Source: UBA4285 sp050944355 (GTDB taxonomy: Bacteria; Bacillota; Clostridia; Lachnospirales; Lachnospiraceae). Taken from it: 6,215 nt of DNA. The notes below the pieces were generated by a model, which ran no database searches, had not been told where the DNA came from, and saw only the letters and a program-made list of their open reading frames with translations. The position numbers and the translations under genes were made by a program. Positions 1-6,021 of the stretch are shown here, piece after piece (position 1 is the stretch's first letter; every line of letters starts with the position of its first letter). The stretch spans positions 1-6,215 of the forward strand of contig JBMNQX010000029.1 in NCBI GenBank assembly GCA_050944355.1. The letters run 5' to 3'.

Positions 1-42
1 CCCTTCACTGTCCGCCGGTACGCGGACAAATTTCGCGGTCAT
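1..42 (-). CDS. Possible start of a gene running off the left edge (partial)
   Basis: An open frame begins with ATG at 42-40 and stays open to the window edge, giving MTAKFVRVPADSEG. The same frame has a stop (TAA) a little upstream and no other usable start, so ATG at 42 is the only good start in this frame. The other two minus frames are worse: one hits a stop before the edge, the other has only a TTG start. No strong Shine-Dalgarno site is visible; the nearest purine-rich stretch (AGGG near 70-73) is too far away, and the expected position is occupied by a palindrome. In favour of a gene: about 180 bp of AT-rich DNA follows the AraC stop, and it carries an apparent regulatory motif and a weak promoter in the right direction. 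Fourteen residues are too few to name a product. Confidence 0.4.
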   Translation of the reverse strand, partial: MTAKFVRVPADSEG

Positions 43-46
43 CGAA

Positions 47-58
47 AATATCGATATT
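47..58. repeat. Perfect 12-bp palindrome AATATCGATATT
   Basis: AATATCGATATT is its own reverse complement and lies 4 bp upstream of the possible left-edge start codon, where a ribosome binding site would be expected. It could be an operator or a small hairpin in the leader of that gene. It may also be chance in AT-rich DNA. Confidence 0.4.
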
Positions 59-86
59 CTGCTTTACTTACCCTGTTGATAAATAA

Positions 87-92
87 ATATTA
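87..92 (-). promoter_or_regulatory. Weak extended -10 element for the possible left-edge gene
   Basis: Read on the minus strand, TAATAT is preceded by TGT (TG-N extended -10). It matches four of six consensus positions and has no good -35 at the right distance. Transcription would start near 80, giving a leader of about 38 nt to the ATG at 42. A poor -35 would fit a promoter that needs an activator, and the shared motif at 143-162 lies about 60-80 bp upstream of that start. This is inference from weak matches. Confidence 0.2.
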
Positions 93-142
93 ACATTCTG
101 TAAAGTCAACAACAAGTCATAAATAGTCTTTTTTTAGCAGTT

Positions 143-162
143 TATATTGCATATTTTGTTTT
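143..162. promoter_or_regulatory. Candidate regulator binding site (left copy of shared 20-bp motif)
   Basis: The plus strand reads TATATTGCATATTTTGTTTT. It matches the sequence at 2498-2517 at 18 of 20 positions, the two differences being transitions (A/G and C/T). The right copy overlaps the promoter of the MFS-AraC unit, and this copy lies in the non-coding stretch between the AraC gene and a possible next gene. A motif of this length repeated only in the two gaps bordering the MFS-AraC unit is best explained as an operator, most simply for the AraC-family protein encoded between them. Which protein binds is inference. The rest of the 43-221 gap holds no clear terminator for the AraC transcript. 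Confidence 0.5.
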
Positions 163-221
163 ATGCATCAGCATTACATCTAATTCTTGCCAAAATGTGC
201 ACTTCCTGTTTGTTTATTTTG

Positions 222-1184
222 TCAAAACCCACTGTTTTGTCTTTCAGCCGCCGTGACAAGGTCGACAACTTCTGTGTTATTTGCCTGCCGCCTTTTGCGA
301 TAATCCGACGGAGACATTCCGTTTACTTTCCAGAAGCTTCGATTGAACTGCGAAAAGCTCGAAAAGCCGCTGAGTCTTGCAATATCCGTGATTTTGCGTC
401 CCGAAAAGTCCAGCAGATACTGGGCATTGCGGATCCGGGTCACTTTAATGTACTCGCCCACGGTAAAGCCGATCATGTCCTTGAAACAGTGGGAAAGATA
501 ATAGGAATTAATATAAAATTTGTCAGCCAGTGTCTGCAGTGAAAGCGGTTCGCTGTAATGCAGATGGATATAGTTGACGATGGAATAAATTTTCCCCTTC
601 ACGCCGGTTTCCGGACTCTGAAAATAGACATTCTGCCCGCTGCGCTCATACAGATCCGTCAACAGTTCCATCAGCTTCAGATTCGTGAGCATCATCCGCA
701 CACTGATCTCTTTTGTGCGTTCATACGTCAGCACAATTTCGTTCAGATCAGATGACAGGCGGTTGAGCGCCTCTCCCTCAAACCGGAATACCGGGATCGG
801 CGCATTGAACGGAGACAGTATTATATTCCGCTCTTCCGGAAACGGCATCGACTCCGGCCACGAAAACTGAATGAGAATTCTGTCGTTCCTGCTGTCGTCA
901 ATATACTCCGACTGATGCAGAACACCCGGGCGCAAAAGGATTATGTCGCCCTGTTTCATGCTGAACTTCCGCCCCTCGACATAATGATTGCAGCGCGGAC
1001 TTAAGAGCAGAAGCATTTCATAGAACAGATGGTAGTGCGGCAGTCCCATATTGATGGACTTATTTCGAAAATCGTAATCAAAATAGCAAGAAGGATTGGT
1101 CGGTGAAAGCTGCTTGTTCTCCAGCGATTCTCCGATCTTGAATCCTCTCTGATACAGAACATCTGTATTCGGATACAATATCAT
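222..1184 (-). CDS. AraC-family transcriptional regulator with N-terminal cupin domain
   Basis: A 320-residue cytosolic DNA-binding regulator, close to the usual length for two-domain AraC proteins. Residues about 45-110 form a cupin/AraC-binding fold: a His-rich strand (GLPHYHLFYE), then GDIILLRPGVLH, the typical second cupin strand pair that holds the sugar effector in this family. Residues about 199-299 are the AraC-type double helix-turn-helix. The first HTH is around LSLQTLADKFYINSYYLSHC, the second around KITDIARLSGFSSFSQFNR, followed by the family signature GMSPSDYRKRR. The start was set at ATG 1184 because AGGGG lies 7 nt upstream; a longer frame from TTG at 1211 adds nine residues with no such support. 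It is co-oriented with the MFS gene 45 nt upstream and probably shares its transcript. Likely role: sugar-responsive control of this locus, perhaps including its own operon through the repeated 20-bp motif. The effector is unknown. Confidence 0.93.
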   Translation of the reverse strand: MILYPNTDVLYQRGFKIGESLENKQLSPTNPSCYFDYDFRNKSINMGLPHYHLFYEMLLLLSPRCNHYVEGRKFSMKQGDIILLRPGVLHQSEYIDDSRNDRILIQFSWPESMPFPEERNIILSPFNAPIPVFRFEGEALNRLSSDLNEIVLTYERTKEISVRMMLTNLKLMELLTDLYERSGQNVYFQSPETGVKGKIYSIVNYIHLHYSEPLSLQTLADKFYINSYYLSHCFKDMIGFTVGEYIKVTRIRNAQYLLDFSGRKITDIARLSGFSSFSQFNRSFWKVNGMSPSDYRKRRQANNTEVVDLVTAAERQNSGF

Positions 1185-1191
1185 ACTGTCA

Positions 1192-1196
1192 CCCCT
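1192..1196 (-). promoter_or_regulatory. Ribosome binding site AGGGG deciding the AraC gene start
   Basis: On the minus strand AGGGGTG is followed by seven bases from the end of AGGGG to ATG at 1184, which is ideal spacing. It favours this ATG over the in-frame TTG at 1211, which lies upstream of the site. Confidence 0.7.
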
Positions 1197-1229
1197 GTCA
1201 CTGACTTCCAAATGTCAGCTGATTAAAAA

Positions 1230-2414
1230 TCACCGGCGGCCTGCAGCTCTTCTGCTCCAGATCCATGTGAATATGGCGGCCATCCCCGCAAACAGCGCTG
1301 AAATGAGCATCAGCGACCTCGCTCCATATGTTTCGTAGAGAATTCCCCCGAGATACCCGAAAACCGCCCGCGAGAATATCAGGCTGATCGTAGTCTTGAG
1401 AACCTGACCGCTCGCTCTCACATTTTCATTCAGACATTCGCTGATACAGCTCACAACACAGTAATTGGACCACGCAAACCCAAAACCGTGAAGAAGGCCG
1501 ATGAAAATACTCAGAACCGGATTCGCCGTCAGATACAGAAGCATCCATCTCGCGGCTGCAAACGCCGCGCTCAGCGCCAGCGTTTTTCCTGTTCCTATTT
1601 TCTTCACTACCTTCCCGACAGCGAAAAGACACGGGACTTCCGAGATCGCGCTCACAAACTGCATGATTCCGAGCATCCGGCTGTTGCCGCCGATCGTCAT
1701 ATAGTAAATGGAATAATAGCTCCCATACAGAGCCTGTCCCGTTGCGAGCAGCACACTTATCATGACAATTATGAAATAGGTGTGGTTTCCCGCAATGAGT
1801 CTGATCGACCGGAAAATGCCGACACGCTCCTGATTTTTCTTTTTTGAACCGGTGTCTTCCTTCTCTACTTTCGGCGCGAAAAGAAACAGCACAAAACCAA
1901 GCGCGAGCGTCACCGCCACAATCAGAAAAATGTTATGATACGTGTCATTCAGAATATAGCCGCTCACCAGCATCATCGCCGCATATCCAATCGTCCCGCC
2001 CATGCGCACGCTGCCATAGTCAAACTTAATATTGCTTTTCAAGGCACGGATCGAAAAATCATCGGAAAGCGGTATCAGAGGATTAAAACACCCCATAAAC
2101 AGAGTCAGAAAAATCAGGATAGCCAGATAACTGCTCTGAAATTTCGTCAGCAGGAGCGCAAAAACAAAACTGCCGACATACAGCATGAGTATCGGTATAT
2201 TTTTGTATTTTGCCCTGTCACTGACAATCCCGGCAAGCGTCTGCAGGATAATCGTTCCGATCGTGACGACAAATGTAACCGTTCCGATCTGAGCCGGCTT
2301 CAGCCCGTTCTGGCTCAGAAAAAGACTCTCATATCCGCTCTGCAGAGCCTGTCCTGCGTAGTAAACGACATAGACGGTAAAAAGCAGAAACGGAAATTTA
2401 TTATTCGTTTTCAT
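1230..2414 (-). CDS. MFS transporter, LacY/NupG-like (MFS_1_like) class
   Basis: A 394-residue integral membrane protein with about 12 hydrophobic helices in two halves, split by a charged cytoplasmic loop at about residues 181-205 (rich in Lys and Glu). Features of the class include GIVSDRAKYK after helix 2 (62-71; a motif-A variant), DYGSVRMGGTIGYA (132-145), which resembles the YGRxRLWGSxGF signature of the LacY/NupG/HcaT-like group, and ENVRASGQ (330-337) in the second half. These proteins usually import sugars, nucleosides or small acids with protons; the substrate here cannot be told. The start is set at ATG 2414, with GGGA 7 nt upstream; GTG at 2420 would add only two residues. It is the first gene of a unit with its own promoter (2494-2522), followed by the AraC regulator. 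It could bring in a monosaccharide or disaccharide related to the ABC substrate, or export a product. Confidence 0.9.
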   Translation of the reverse strand: MKTNNKFPFLLFTVYVVYYAGQALQSGYESLFLSQNGLKPAQIGTVTFVVTIGTIILQTLAGIVSDRAKYKNIPILMLYVGSFVFALLLTKFQSSYLAILIFLTLFMGCFNPLIPLSDDFSIRALKSNIKFDYGSVRMGGTIGYAAMMLVSGYILNDTYHNIFLIVAVTLALGFVLFLFAPKVEKEDTGSKKKNQERVGIFRSIRLIAGNHTYFIIVMISVLLATGQALYGSYYSIYYMTIGGNSRMLGIMQFVSAISEVPCLFAVGKVVKKIGTGKTLALSAAFAAARWMLLYLTANPVLSIFIGLLHGFGFAWSNYCVVSCISECLNENVRASGQVLKTTISLIFSRAVFGYLGGILYETYGARSLMLISALFAGMAAIFTWIWSRRAAGRR

Positions 2415-2493
2415 ACCCACGTCCCGCTTCTTGATATAAAAATAGTACCGTTCTGCAGCGCTTTCATCAAGTCATATTTTTAAGAATATAACC

Positions 2494-2522
2494 ATGATAT
2501 ATTGCATGTTTTGCTTTTTCAA
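2494..2522 (-). promoter_or_regulatory. Sigma-A-type promoter of the MFS-AraC unit
   Basis: Read on the minus strand: -35 TTGAAA (2522-2517), a 17-bp spacer, and -10 TATCAT (2499-2494), each five of six to consensus. Transcription should begin near 2487, giving a leader of about 70 nt before ATG 2414. The candidate operator 2498-2517 fills the spacer and touches both hexamers, so a protein bound there should compete with RNA polymerase. Confidence 0.7.
2498..2517. promoter_or_regulatory. Candidate operator (right copy of shared 20-bp motif)
   Basis: The plus strand reads TATATTGCATGTTTTGCTTT, 18 of 20 identical to 143-162. It spans the spacer of the MFS-AraC promoter and overlaps the edges of the -35 and -10, a position typical of a repressor or autoregulatory site. 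The AraC-family protein of the same operon is the likeliest ligand, by inference. Confidence 0.55.
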
Positions 2523-2526
2523 GCGT

Positions 2527-2535
2527 TATATTGCA
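2527..2535. repeat. Direct repeat of the operator core (TATATTGCA)
   Basis: This nine-base sequence repeats the first nine bases of the motif at 2498-2506, in the same orientation and 29 bp away. It lies just upstream of the -35. AraC-family proteins commonly bind direct repeats, so this may be a second half-site. It could also be chance in an AT-rich region. Confidence 0.4.
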
Positions 2536-2547
2536 GTGATCACAGCC

Positions 2548-2587
2548 AAAAAAAGGACAACTGCACTAAATAACCAGTGCAATTGTC
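2548..2587 (-). terminator. Intrinsic terminator after the 808-residue enzyme gene
   Basis: On the minus strand GACAATTGCAC and GTGCAGTTGTC form an 11-bp stem (one G-U pair) around a 10-nt loop, followed by one C and seven T. The mismatch seen on the plus strand becomes the G-U pair on the minus strand, which supports minus-strand use. It lies 70 nt after the enzyme stop and just before the MFS promoter region, so it separates the two units. Confidence 0.88.
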
Positions 2588-2657
2588 TCAATAGTTTTCT
2601 TCCAATGAAACAGTGCGGCAGCGGAACTCATTAAAAAGCATCGCCCGATGGCGCCGT

Positions 2658-5084
2658 TCACGGCACAATTTGTGTCTCGTCCTGACCCGCCGTATATGTC
2701 AGACGGAAATCCCCGGCGGTAAGCGTTCCGGAAGCCCTGTCATACAAAGGTTCCCTCTCTTCCGCCTTCCTGACAAATGTCTGAAAATCCCCATACTCAT
2801 CTTCATCGCCGGCCAGAAACACCCAGGCGTGGTCCGTGCTGTAGCATCGCATTTCGACATTTGTCATGGAGCCTCCGTTATATGCCAGAAGCGGATCGGA
2901 ATGCCAGATTGCGAGATATCCGGTTCCTTTGCGCGCAAACAGGAAGCTGCCGCTTTCGCGCACTTCGTCGAACTTGCATCTCGGGAAGTACAGATGTGTG
3001 AACCCAAGGGGCTGCGTATCATTCAGCCGCCAGATCGCGCCGAGCGTCCTGCCTTCCTGTCTGAGGGCGGGCATCAGGCCGCTGCCAAACCAGTAGCCCG
3101 GGCGCATGTCGGAAACTTCCGAGTCGATTCCCGGATGGTTGACAAAGCACACCGCTTCCGGCGTCAGCGCCGCGTAGAACAGATGCTGCTGATAACCGAA
3201 TGTTCCGGGCTCAAAGAAGGACGTACCGTGGAACGTCTCGTTCAGGGACCGGTTGAATTCATGCGTGTCGGTGTCGGCGTCCGGATCGTGCAGAATGTTT
3301 TTCCAGCGCTGCTTTCCGTCCGTTCTCGGCGACTGAACTGATGTCAGAATATAGTCCTTTTTCTTGCAGAGGCGGATCTGCGCGTTGCCGGAGCTGTACT
3401 CTGTATCCACACTGTGCGCTGTCAGATCTTTCAGATCTTCCGGCATTTTGTACCGGCTTGTGAGAAGGAAGGACATCCAGCCTTCGCTGGTTTCAAACGG
3501 ATAATTCTGGTCAATCAGATACATGATGCACTGGCATCCGCCCCTGAAGGGGCTGATGGCGCCGGCATAGACGCGCCCCATCGGTGCAATTTCAACGCCC
3601 TGAAATCCCTGAATGGCTATCTCACGCAGCATTCTGTCACAGATTGCTGCCGCGCGCCGACCGATATCCTCTTCGGCGAGATCGACGAGGTTCAGAAGCG
3701 CCGCCAGAGTTACCGGCATATAGACCGTCGAAAGGAACTCCTCGAAACCGCCTCTCTCAACATCGTCGAGCCACTGCAGAACTTTGTTCTTTCCGTACCC
3801 GGAAAGCTGTCGGCCGTTTCGCTGCGCTCTCGGGAACCAGTCATCCGGATAGATTCCGCCGATGAACATGGCGGCCGAGTAAAACATGAGCGAATGGTTC
3901 TCGCTCCAGAAGCACATGCCGTCGCTGCCTTTCATATTCATCCAGTAGCGGAAACCGAGCATTACCTCCTTAAACCGCTTCTCTTCCTCATCCGTAAAAC
4001 CATAGAACTTCCGGTACCGCAGATATCCGGTCACAAGAAAATCCGAGCAGTCTACGCGCTTCTCAATCAGGTCGAAATCTTCCAGGATTCTGCGGTGATC
4101 TTCCGGGTCCTCAATGCCGAGCGCCTTTCTCGCCAGAATATTGACGACAGAAAATCCGAAATGTCCCCGGTCTGCGCTCTTGCACCCGGCGATGGCCCTG
4201 AACAGTTCTTCCTTCGTCTTTTTCCTGCTGTAAACCGGACTGACTCTTTCCGGGATCGCAAAGCTCCTCGAAAGCGTGTACTGCGGGCGGTCTGCCGAAA
4301 CGCGGAATGTCCGATACCCTTCCGGGATCCGGATCGCTTTTCCGCCGGAAACGGACCGGGTCTTGTCCAACGGTTCTGCCTCAAAATCTCCGTTCTTTGA
4401 AGTTGCCAGATGCAGCGTCAGGGCGTCTGCGTCCTGCGGAAGCTGAAGCGTGTCACCGGATAAGCGGATGTCACCGAGGCTCATGATATCCCGCTCAACC
4501 TGTTCCCGGCAGGAACTGTCGGGAAACATACTGGTGACCGGTTTTTCGGAAGCTTTCACGCGCAGGCCGAAAACAGTCCGGGTGTCCCGCACGCCGAGCG
4601 TATCGCCGAGCAGAATCACCTGGTTTTCGCCCGCCCGCAGACGCACTTCCGCCTCTTCGCGCAGAATCGGCTTGTAGACCGGCCGTTTTGTCTCGAGGAC
4701 CTTTGTCCCGTTTACATACAGCGCCGCCGCCAGATACGTCCAGAGCTGCAGCGTGACTGTCTGCTCTTCTTCCGTAAAAAGCGTGACCGCGGCCTCCACT
4801 TCAACCGTCTTCATGGTCGAATAAAATTCCGACACATCGAGGAAATCTCCCATGCCGCCGGCAATCCGAAACGGCATTCCGATGAGTGATGTGCGCCCGA
4901 GTTTCACGTTTTCCGAAACGGTTTCCGGCTTTTTCTTCGCGCACTTTTCCCGCAGAATTCCCTCAAGTTCCAGCTGATTTCCACACCTTTCATCCGAGAA
5001 AAAATCCCGCGTCTTCGGTCCCGCGACGGCAAATCCTCTCACGAAGCCGTCCTTTTCGATTTTCAGCCCCCTCACATTTGCCAT
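2658..5084 (-). CDS. Large uncharacterised putative carbohydrate-active enzyme (beta-sandwich plus helical toroid-like core)
   Basis: An 808-residue protein with no signal peptide or membrane helix, so probably cytosolic. Residues about 10-178 look like a beta-sandwich: TLQLWTYLAAALYVNGTKVL and VRLRAGENQVILLGD follow the pattern of accessory jelly-rolls in rhamnosidase-like enzymes. A second beta-rich stretch runs to about 280. Residues about 290-560 are helical and fit an (alpha/alpha)-toroid. They hold the motif CFWSENHSLMFYSAAMFIGG, with W393, E395, N396 and H397 as catalytic or binding candidates, then GGFEEFLSTVYMPVTLAAL (446-463) and GRVYAG (503-508). The remainder (about 560-808) is beta-rich with many aromatics, as in toroid-plus-sandwich lyases and hydrolases. 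I recall similar unnamed bacterial proteins with a W-x-ENH motif but cannot assign a CAZy family. The context (sugar ABC permeases upstream, same strand) suggests cleavage of an imported oligosaccharide. The start is uncertain: AAAGG abuts ATG 5084, whereas GTG 5075 has AAAGGA at 8 nt. Confidence 0.75.
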   Translation of the reverse strand: MANVRGLKIEKDGFVRGFAVAGPKTRDFFSDERCGNQLELEGILREKCAKKKPETVSENVKLGRTSLIGMPFRIAGGMGDFLDVSEFYSTMKTVEVEAAVTLFTEEEQTVTLQLWTYLAAALYVNGTKVLETKRPVYKPILREEAEVRLRAGENQVILLGDTLGVRDTRTVFGLRVKASEKPVTSMFPDSSCREQVERDIMSLGDIRLSGDTLQLPQDADALTLHLATSKNGDFEAEPLDKTRSVSGGKAIRIPEGYRTFRVSADRPQYTLSRSFAIPERVSPVYSRKKTKEELFRAIAGCKSADRGHFGFSVVNILARKALGIEDPEDHRRILEDFDLIEKRVDCSDFLVTGYLRYRKFYGFTDEEEKRFKEVMLGFRYWMNMKGSDGMCFWSENHSLMFYSAAMFIGGIYPDDWFPRAQRNGRQLSGYGKNKVLQWLDDVERGGFEEFLSTVYMPVTLAALLNLVDLAEEDIGRRAAAICDRMLREIAIQGFQGVEIAPMGRVYAGAISPFRGGCQCIMYLIDQNYPFETSEGWMSFLLTSRYKMPEDLKDLTAHSVDTEYSSGNAQIRLCKKKDYILTSVQSPRTDGKQRWKNILHDPDADTDTHEFNRSLNETFHGTSFFEPGTFGYQQHLFYAALTPEAVCFVNHPGIDSEVSDMRPGYWFGSGLMPALRQEGRTLGAIWRLNDTQPLGFTHLYFPRCKFDEVRESGSFLFARKGTGYLAIWHSDPLLAYNGGSMTNVEMRCYSTDHAWVFLAGDEDEYGDFQTFVRKAEEREPLYDRASGTLTAGDFRLTYTAGQDETQIVP

Positions 5085-5089
5085 CCTTT
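5084..5089 (-). promoter_or_regulatory. Shine-Dalgarno AAAGGA that questions the enzyme gene's start
   Basis: AAAGGA on the minus strand overlaps the first base of ATG 5084, too close to serve it, but sits 8 nt before an in-frame GTG at 5075 (codon 4). Initiation at GTG would give 805 residues beginning MRGLKIEKDG. Both starts remain possible. Confidence 0.5.
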
Positions 5090-5092
5090 CAC

Positions 5093-5128
5093 AAAAACAG
5101 GCCGCCTTTTTCGCAGGAAAAGACGGCC
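5093..5128 (-). terminator. Intrinsic terminator or attenuator after the second ABC permease gene
   Basis: On the minus strand an 11-bp stem (GGCCGTCTTTT paired with AAAAGGCGGCC, one G-U pair) encloses a 7-nt loop, followed by TGTTTTTG. It begins about 15 nt after the permease stop. Its T-tract ends only 8 nt before ATG 5084, so no room remains for a separate promoter between it and the enzyme gene. The enzyme gene must therefore be transcribed by read-through, which makes this a natural point for lowering or controlling its expression. A promoter within the permease gene is the alternative. Confidence 0.82.
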
Positions 5129-5143
5129 CGATTCAAACAAGTA

Positions 5144-6010
5144 TCAGCCCTTGACAGAGCCAGCCGTAATGCCTCCCATGAAGTATCTCTGGAAGAAGAC
5201 ATAAACCAGAATCATAGGTACAATTGCAATTGTAGCACCGGCAAACATGATGTTCCAGGCCGCCGTGCCGTCGCCCGAATTCTTCAGCATGTTGACGCCG
5301 ACGGTCAGCGGACGCAGCGAATCATTGCTCATGGTGAAAACGAGCGGAAGTACGTATTCGTTCCAGCCCTGGCGGAAAGAAAGCAGCGCAATCGTCGCGA
5401 CAACCGGCTTCAGCAGCGGAGCTATGACCCTGCAGAAGGTCTGAAAGAATGAGCAGCCGTCGATCTTTGCCGCCTCATCCAGTTCTCTCGGCAGAGAATC
5501 GACAAATCCCTTGGCAAGGAAGATGTAGGTCGCCTGCCCGGTGCCCGTCGAAATAAAGATGACAGAAAACAGGTTGTTATTCATGTGAAGCTTGACGGCA
5601 AGTTCATACAGCGGGCGGATCGAAACCGAGCCCGTGTTGATGAACATGAACGCGATGAATACTCCGTACAGCAGTGTCGAGCCCCTGAACTTGCTTCTGG
5701 AAAACACGTAACCGGTCATGGTTGAAGTCGCCAGTGACAAGACCATGACACCAAACGCCAGAATCAGCGAGTTCTTCGTGTAAACAGCGAAGTTGGCCTG
5801 CTCCCACGCCTGAATGTAGTTGTCGATAATCCACACTTTCGGGAAAATGTTGCTCCCGCCGGCGAGCAGTTCACTGTTGCTCTTGAATGACCCGAAAATG
5901 ATGTACAGTATCGGGAAAATGATGAGAATCGCCAGAAAAGTCAGAAACAGCCATCCGATTGCTCTGGCCACCTTTGTTCCGGGCGAATATACCGCATGTG
6001 TTTCTTTCAT
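5144..6010 (-). CDS. Carbohydrate ABC transporter permease, MalG-type (CUT1 class)
   Basis: A 288-residue inner-membrane subunit of a sugar importer, of normal length for the family, with six predicted helices (first at about 18-40, last at about 257-275). After the first helix comes SFKSNSELL, the typical start of the outer loop in MalG-type permeases. The EAA loop that docks with the ATPase is clear: ELDEAAKIDGCSFFQTFCRV (about 176-195), followed by IAPLLKP. The C-terminal RYFMGGITAGSVKG is the usual ending of this class. It starts with ATG 10 nt after the stop of the upstream permease, with AGGAGG 5 nt away, so the two are translated from one transcript. No ATPase gene is seen; CUT1 importers in Bacillota often use a shared MsmX-type ATPase encoded elsewhere. 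The substrate is an oligosaccharide by family, its identity unknown. Confidence 0.96.
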   Translation of the reverse strand: MKETHAVYSPGTKVARAIGWLFLTFLAILIIFPILYIIFGSFKSNSELLAGGSNIFPKVWIIDNYIQAWEQANFAVYTKNSLILAFGVMVLSLATSTMTGYVFSRSKFRGSTLLYGVFIAFMFINTGSVSIRPLYELAVKLHMNNNLFSVIFISTGTGQATYIFLAKGFVDSLPRELDEAAKIDGCSFFQTFCRVIAPLLKPVVATIALLSFRQGWNEYVLPLVFTMSNDSLRPLTVGVNMLKNSGDGTAAWNIMFAGATIAIVPMILVYVFFQRYFMGGITAGSVKG

Positions 6011-6015
6011 TTCAC

Positions 6016-6021
6016 CCTCCT
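6016..6021 (-). promoter_or_regulatory. Strong Shine-Dalgarno AGGAGG of the MalG-type gene, overlapping the upstream stop
   Basis: The last base of the upstream TGA stop is the first base of AGGAGG, which lies 5 nt before ATG 6010. This arrangement indicates translational coupling of the two permease genes. Confidence 0.8.

Noticed and set aside
128..135. A T-run on the plus strand (CTTTTTTT) as a terminator tail
   Set aside because: No stable stem precedes it on the plus strand, and there is no plus-strand gene to terminate.
147..542. A plus-strand open frame over the end of the AraC gene
   Set aside because: It overlaps the helix-turn-helix coding region in antisense and begins inside the candidate operator, so it is a shadow.
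1201..1218. A five-bp hairpin (CTGAC/GTCAG) in the gap between the MFS and AraC genes
   Set aside because: It is too short and lacks a T-tail, so it is not a terminator. It may slightly affect mRNA stability, but that is not supported.
2453..2466. A catabolite-repression (cre)-like sequence TGAAAGCGCTGCAG in the MFS leader
   Set aside because: Only seven of the ten fixed consensus positions match, all mismatches being in the last three bases. The downstream position would suit CcpA, but the match is too weak to call.
2430..2471. An inverted repeat CTTGAT/ATCAAG in the MFS leader as a riboswitch-like structure
   Set aside because: The arms are six bases with a 30-nt loop and no alternative terminator structure, so nothing points to a known RNA element.
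2629..2654. A small hairpin followed by TTTTT just after the enzyme stop (minus strand, CATCGGGCGATGC)
   Set aside because: The stem is only four or five pairs with a tight loop. The strong terminator at 2548-2587 is a better explanation, though the small one might contribute.
2613..3341. A 242-codon plus-strand open frame crossing the end of the enzyme gene
   Set aside because: It has no recognisable motifs, runs antisense to conserved-looking enzyme sequence, and has no promoter or ribosome binding site that I could see.
3414..4400. A 328-codon open frame on the plus strand inside the enzyme gene
   Set aside because: It is antisense to the well-formed 808-residue coding frame, and its translation has no recognisable domain and a low-complexity Arg/Pro-rich look. 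Such shadows are common in moderately GC-rich genes.
4886..5452. A 188-codon plus-strand open frame spanning the enzyme-permease junction
   Set aside because: It crosses the terminator and two real genes in antisense, and its composition (Arg/Phe/Ser/Pro-rich) is not protein-like.
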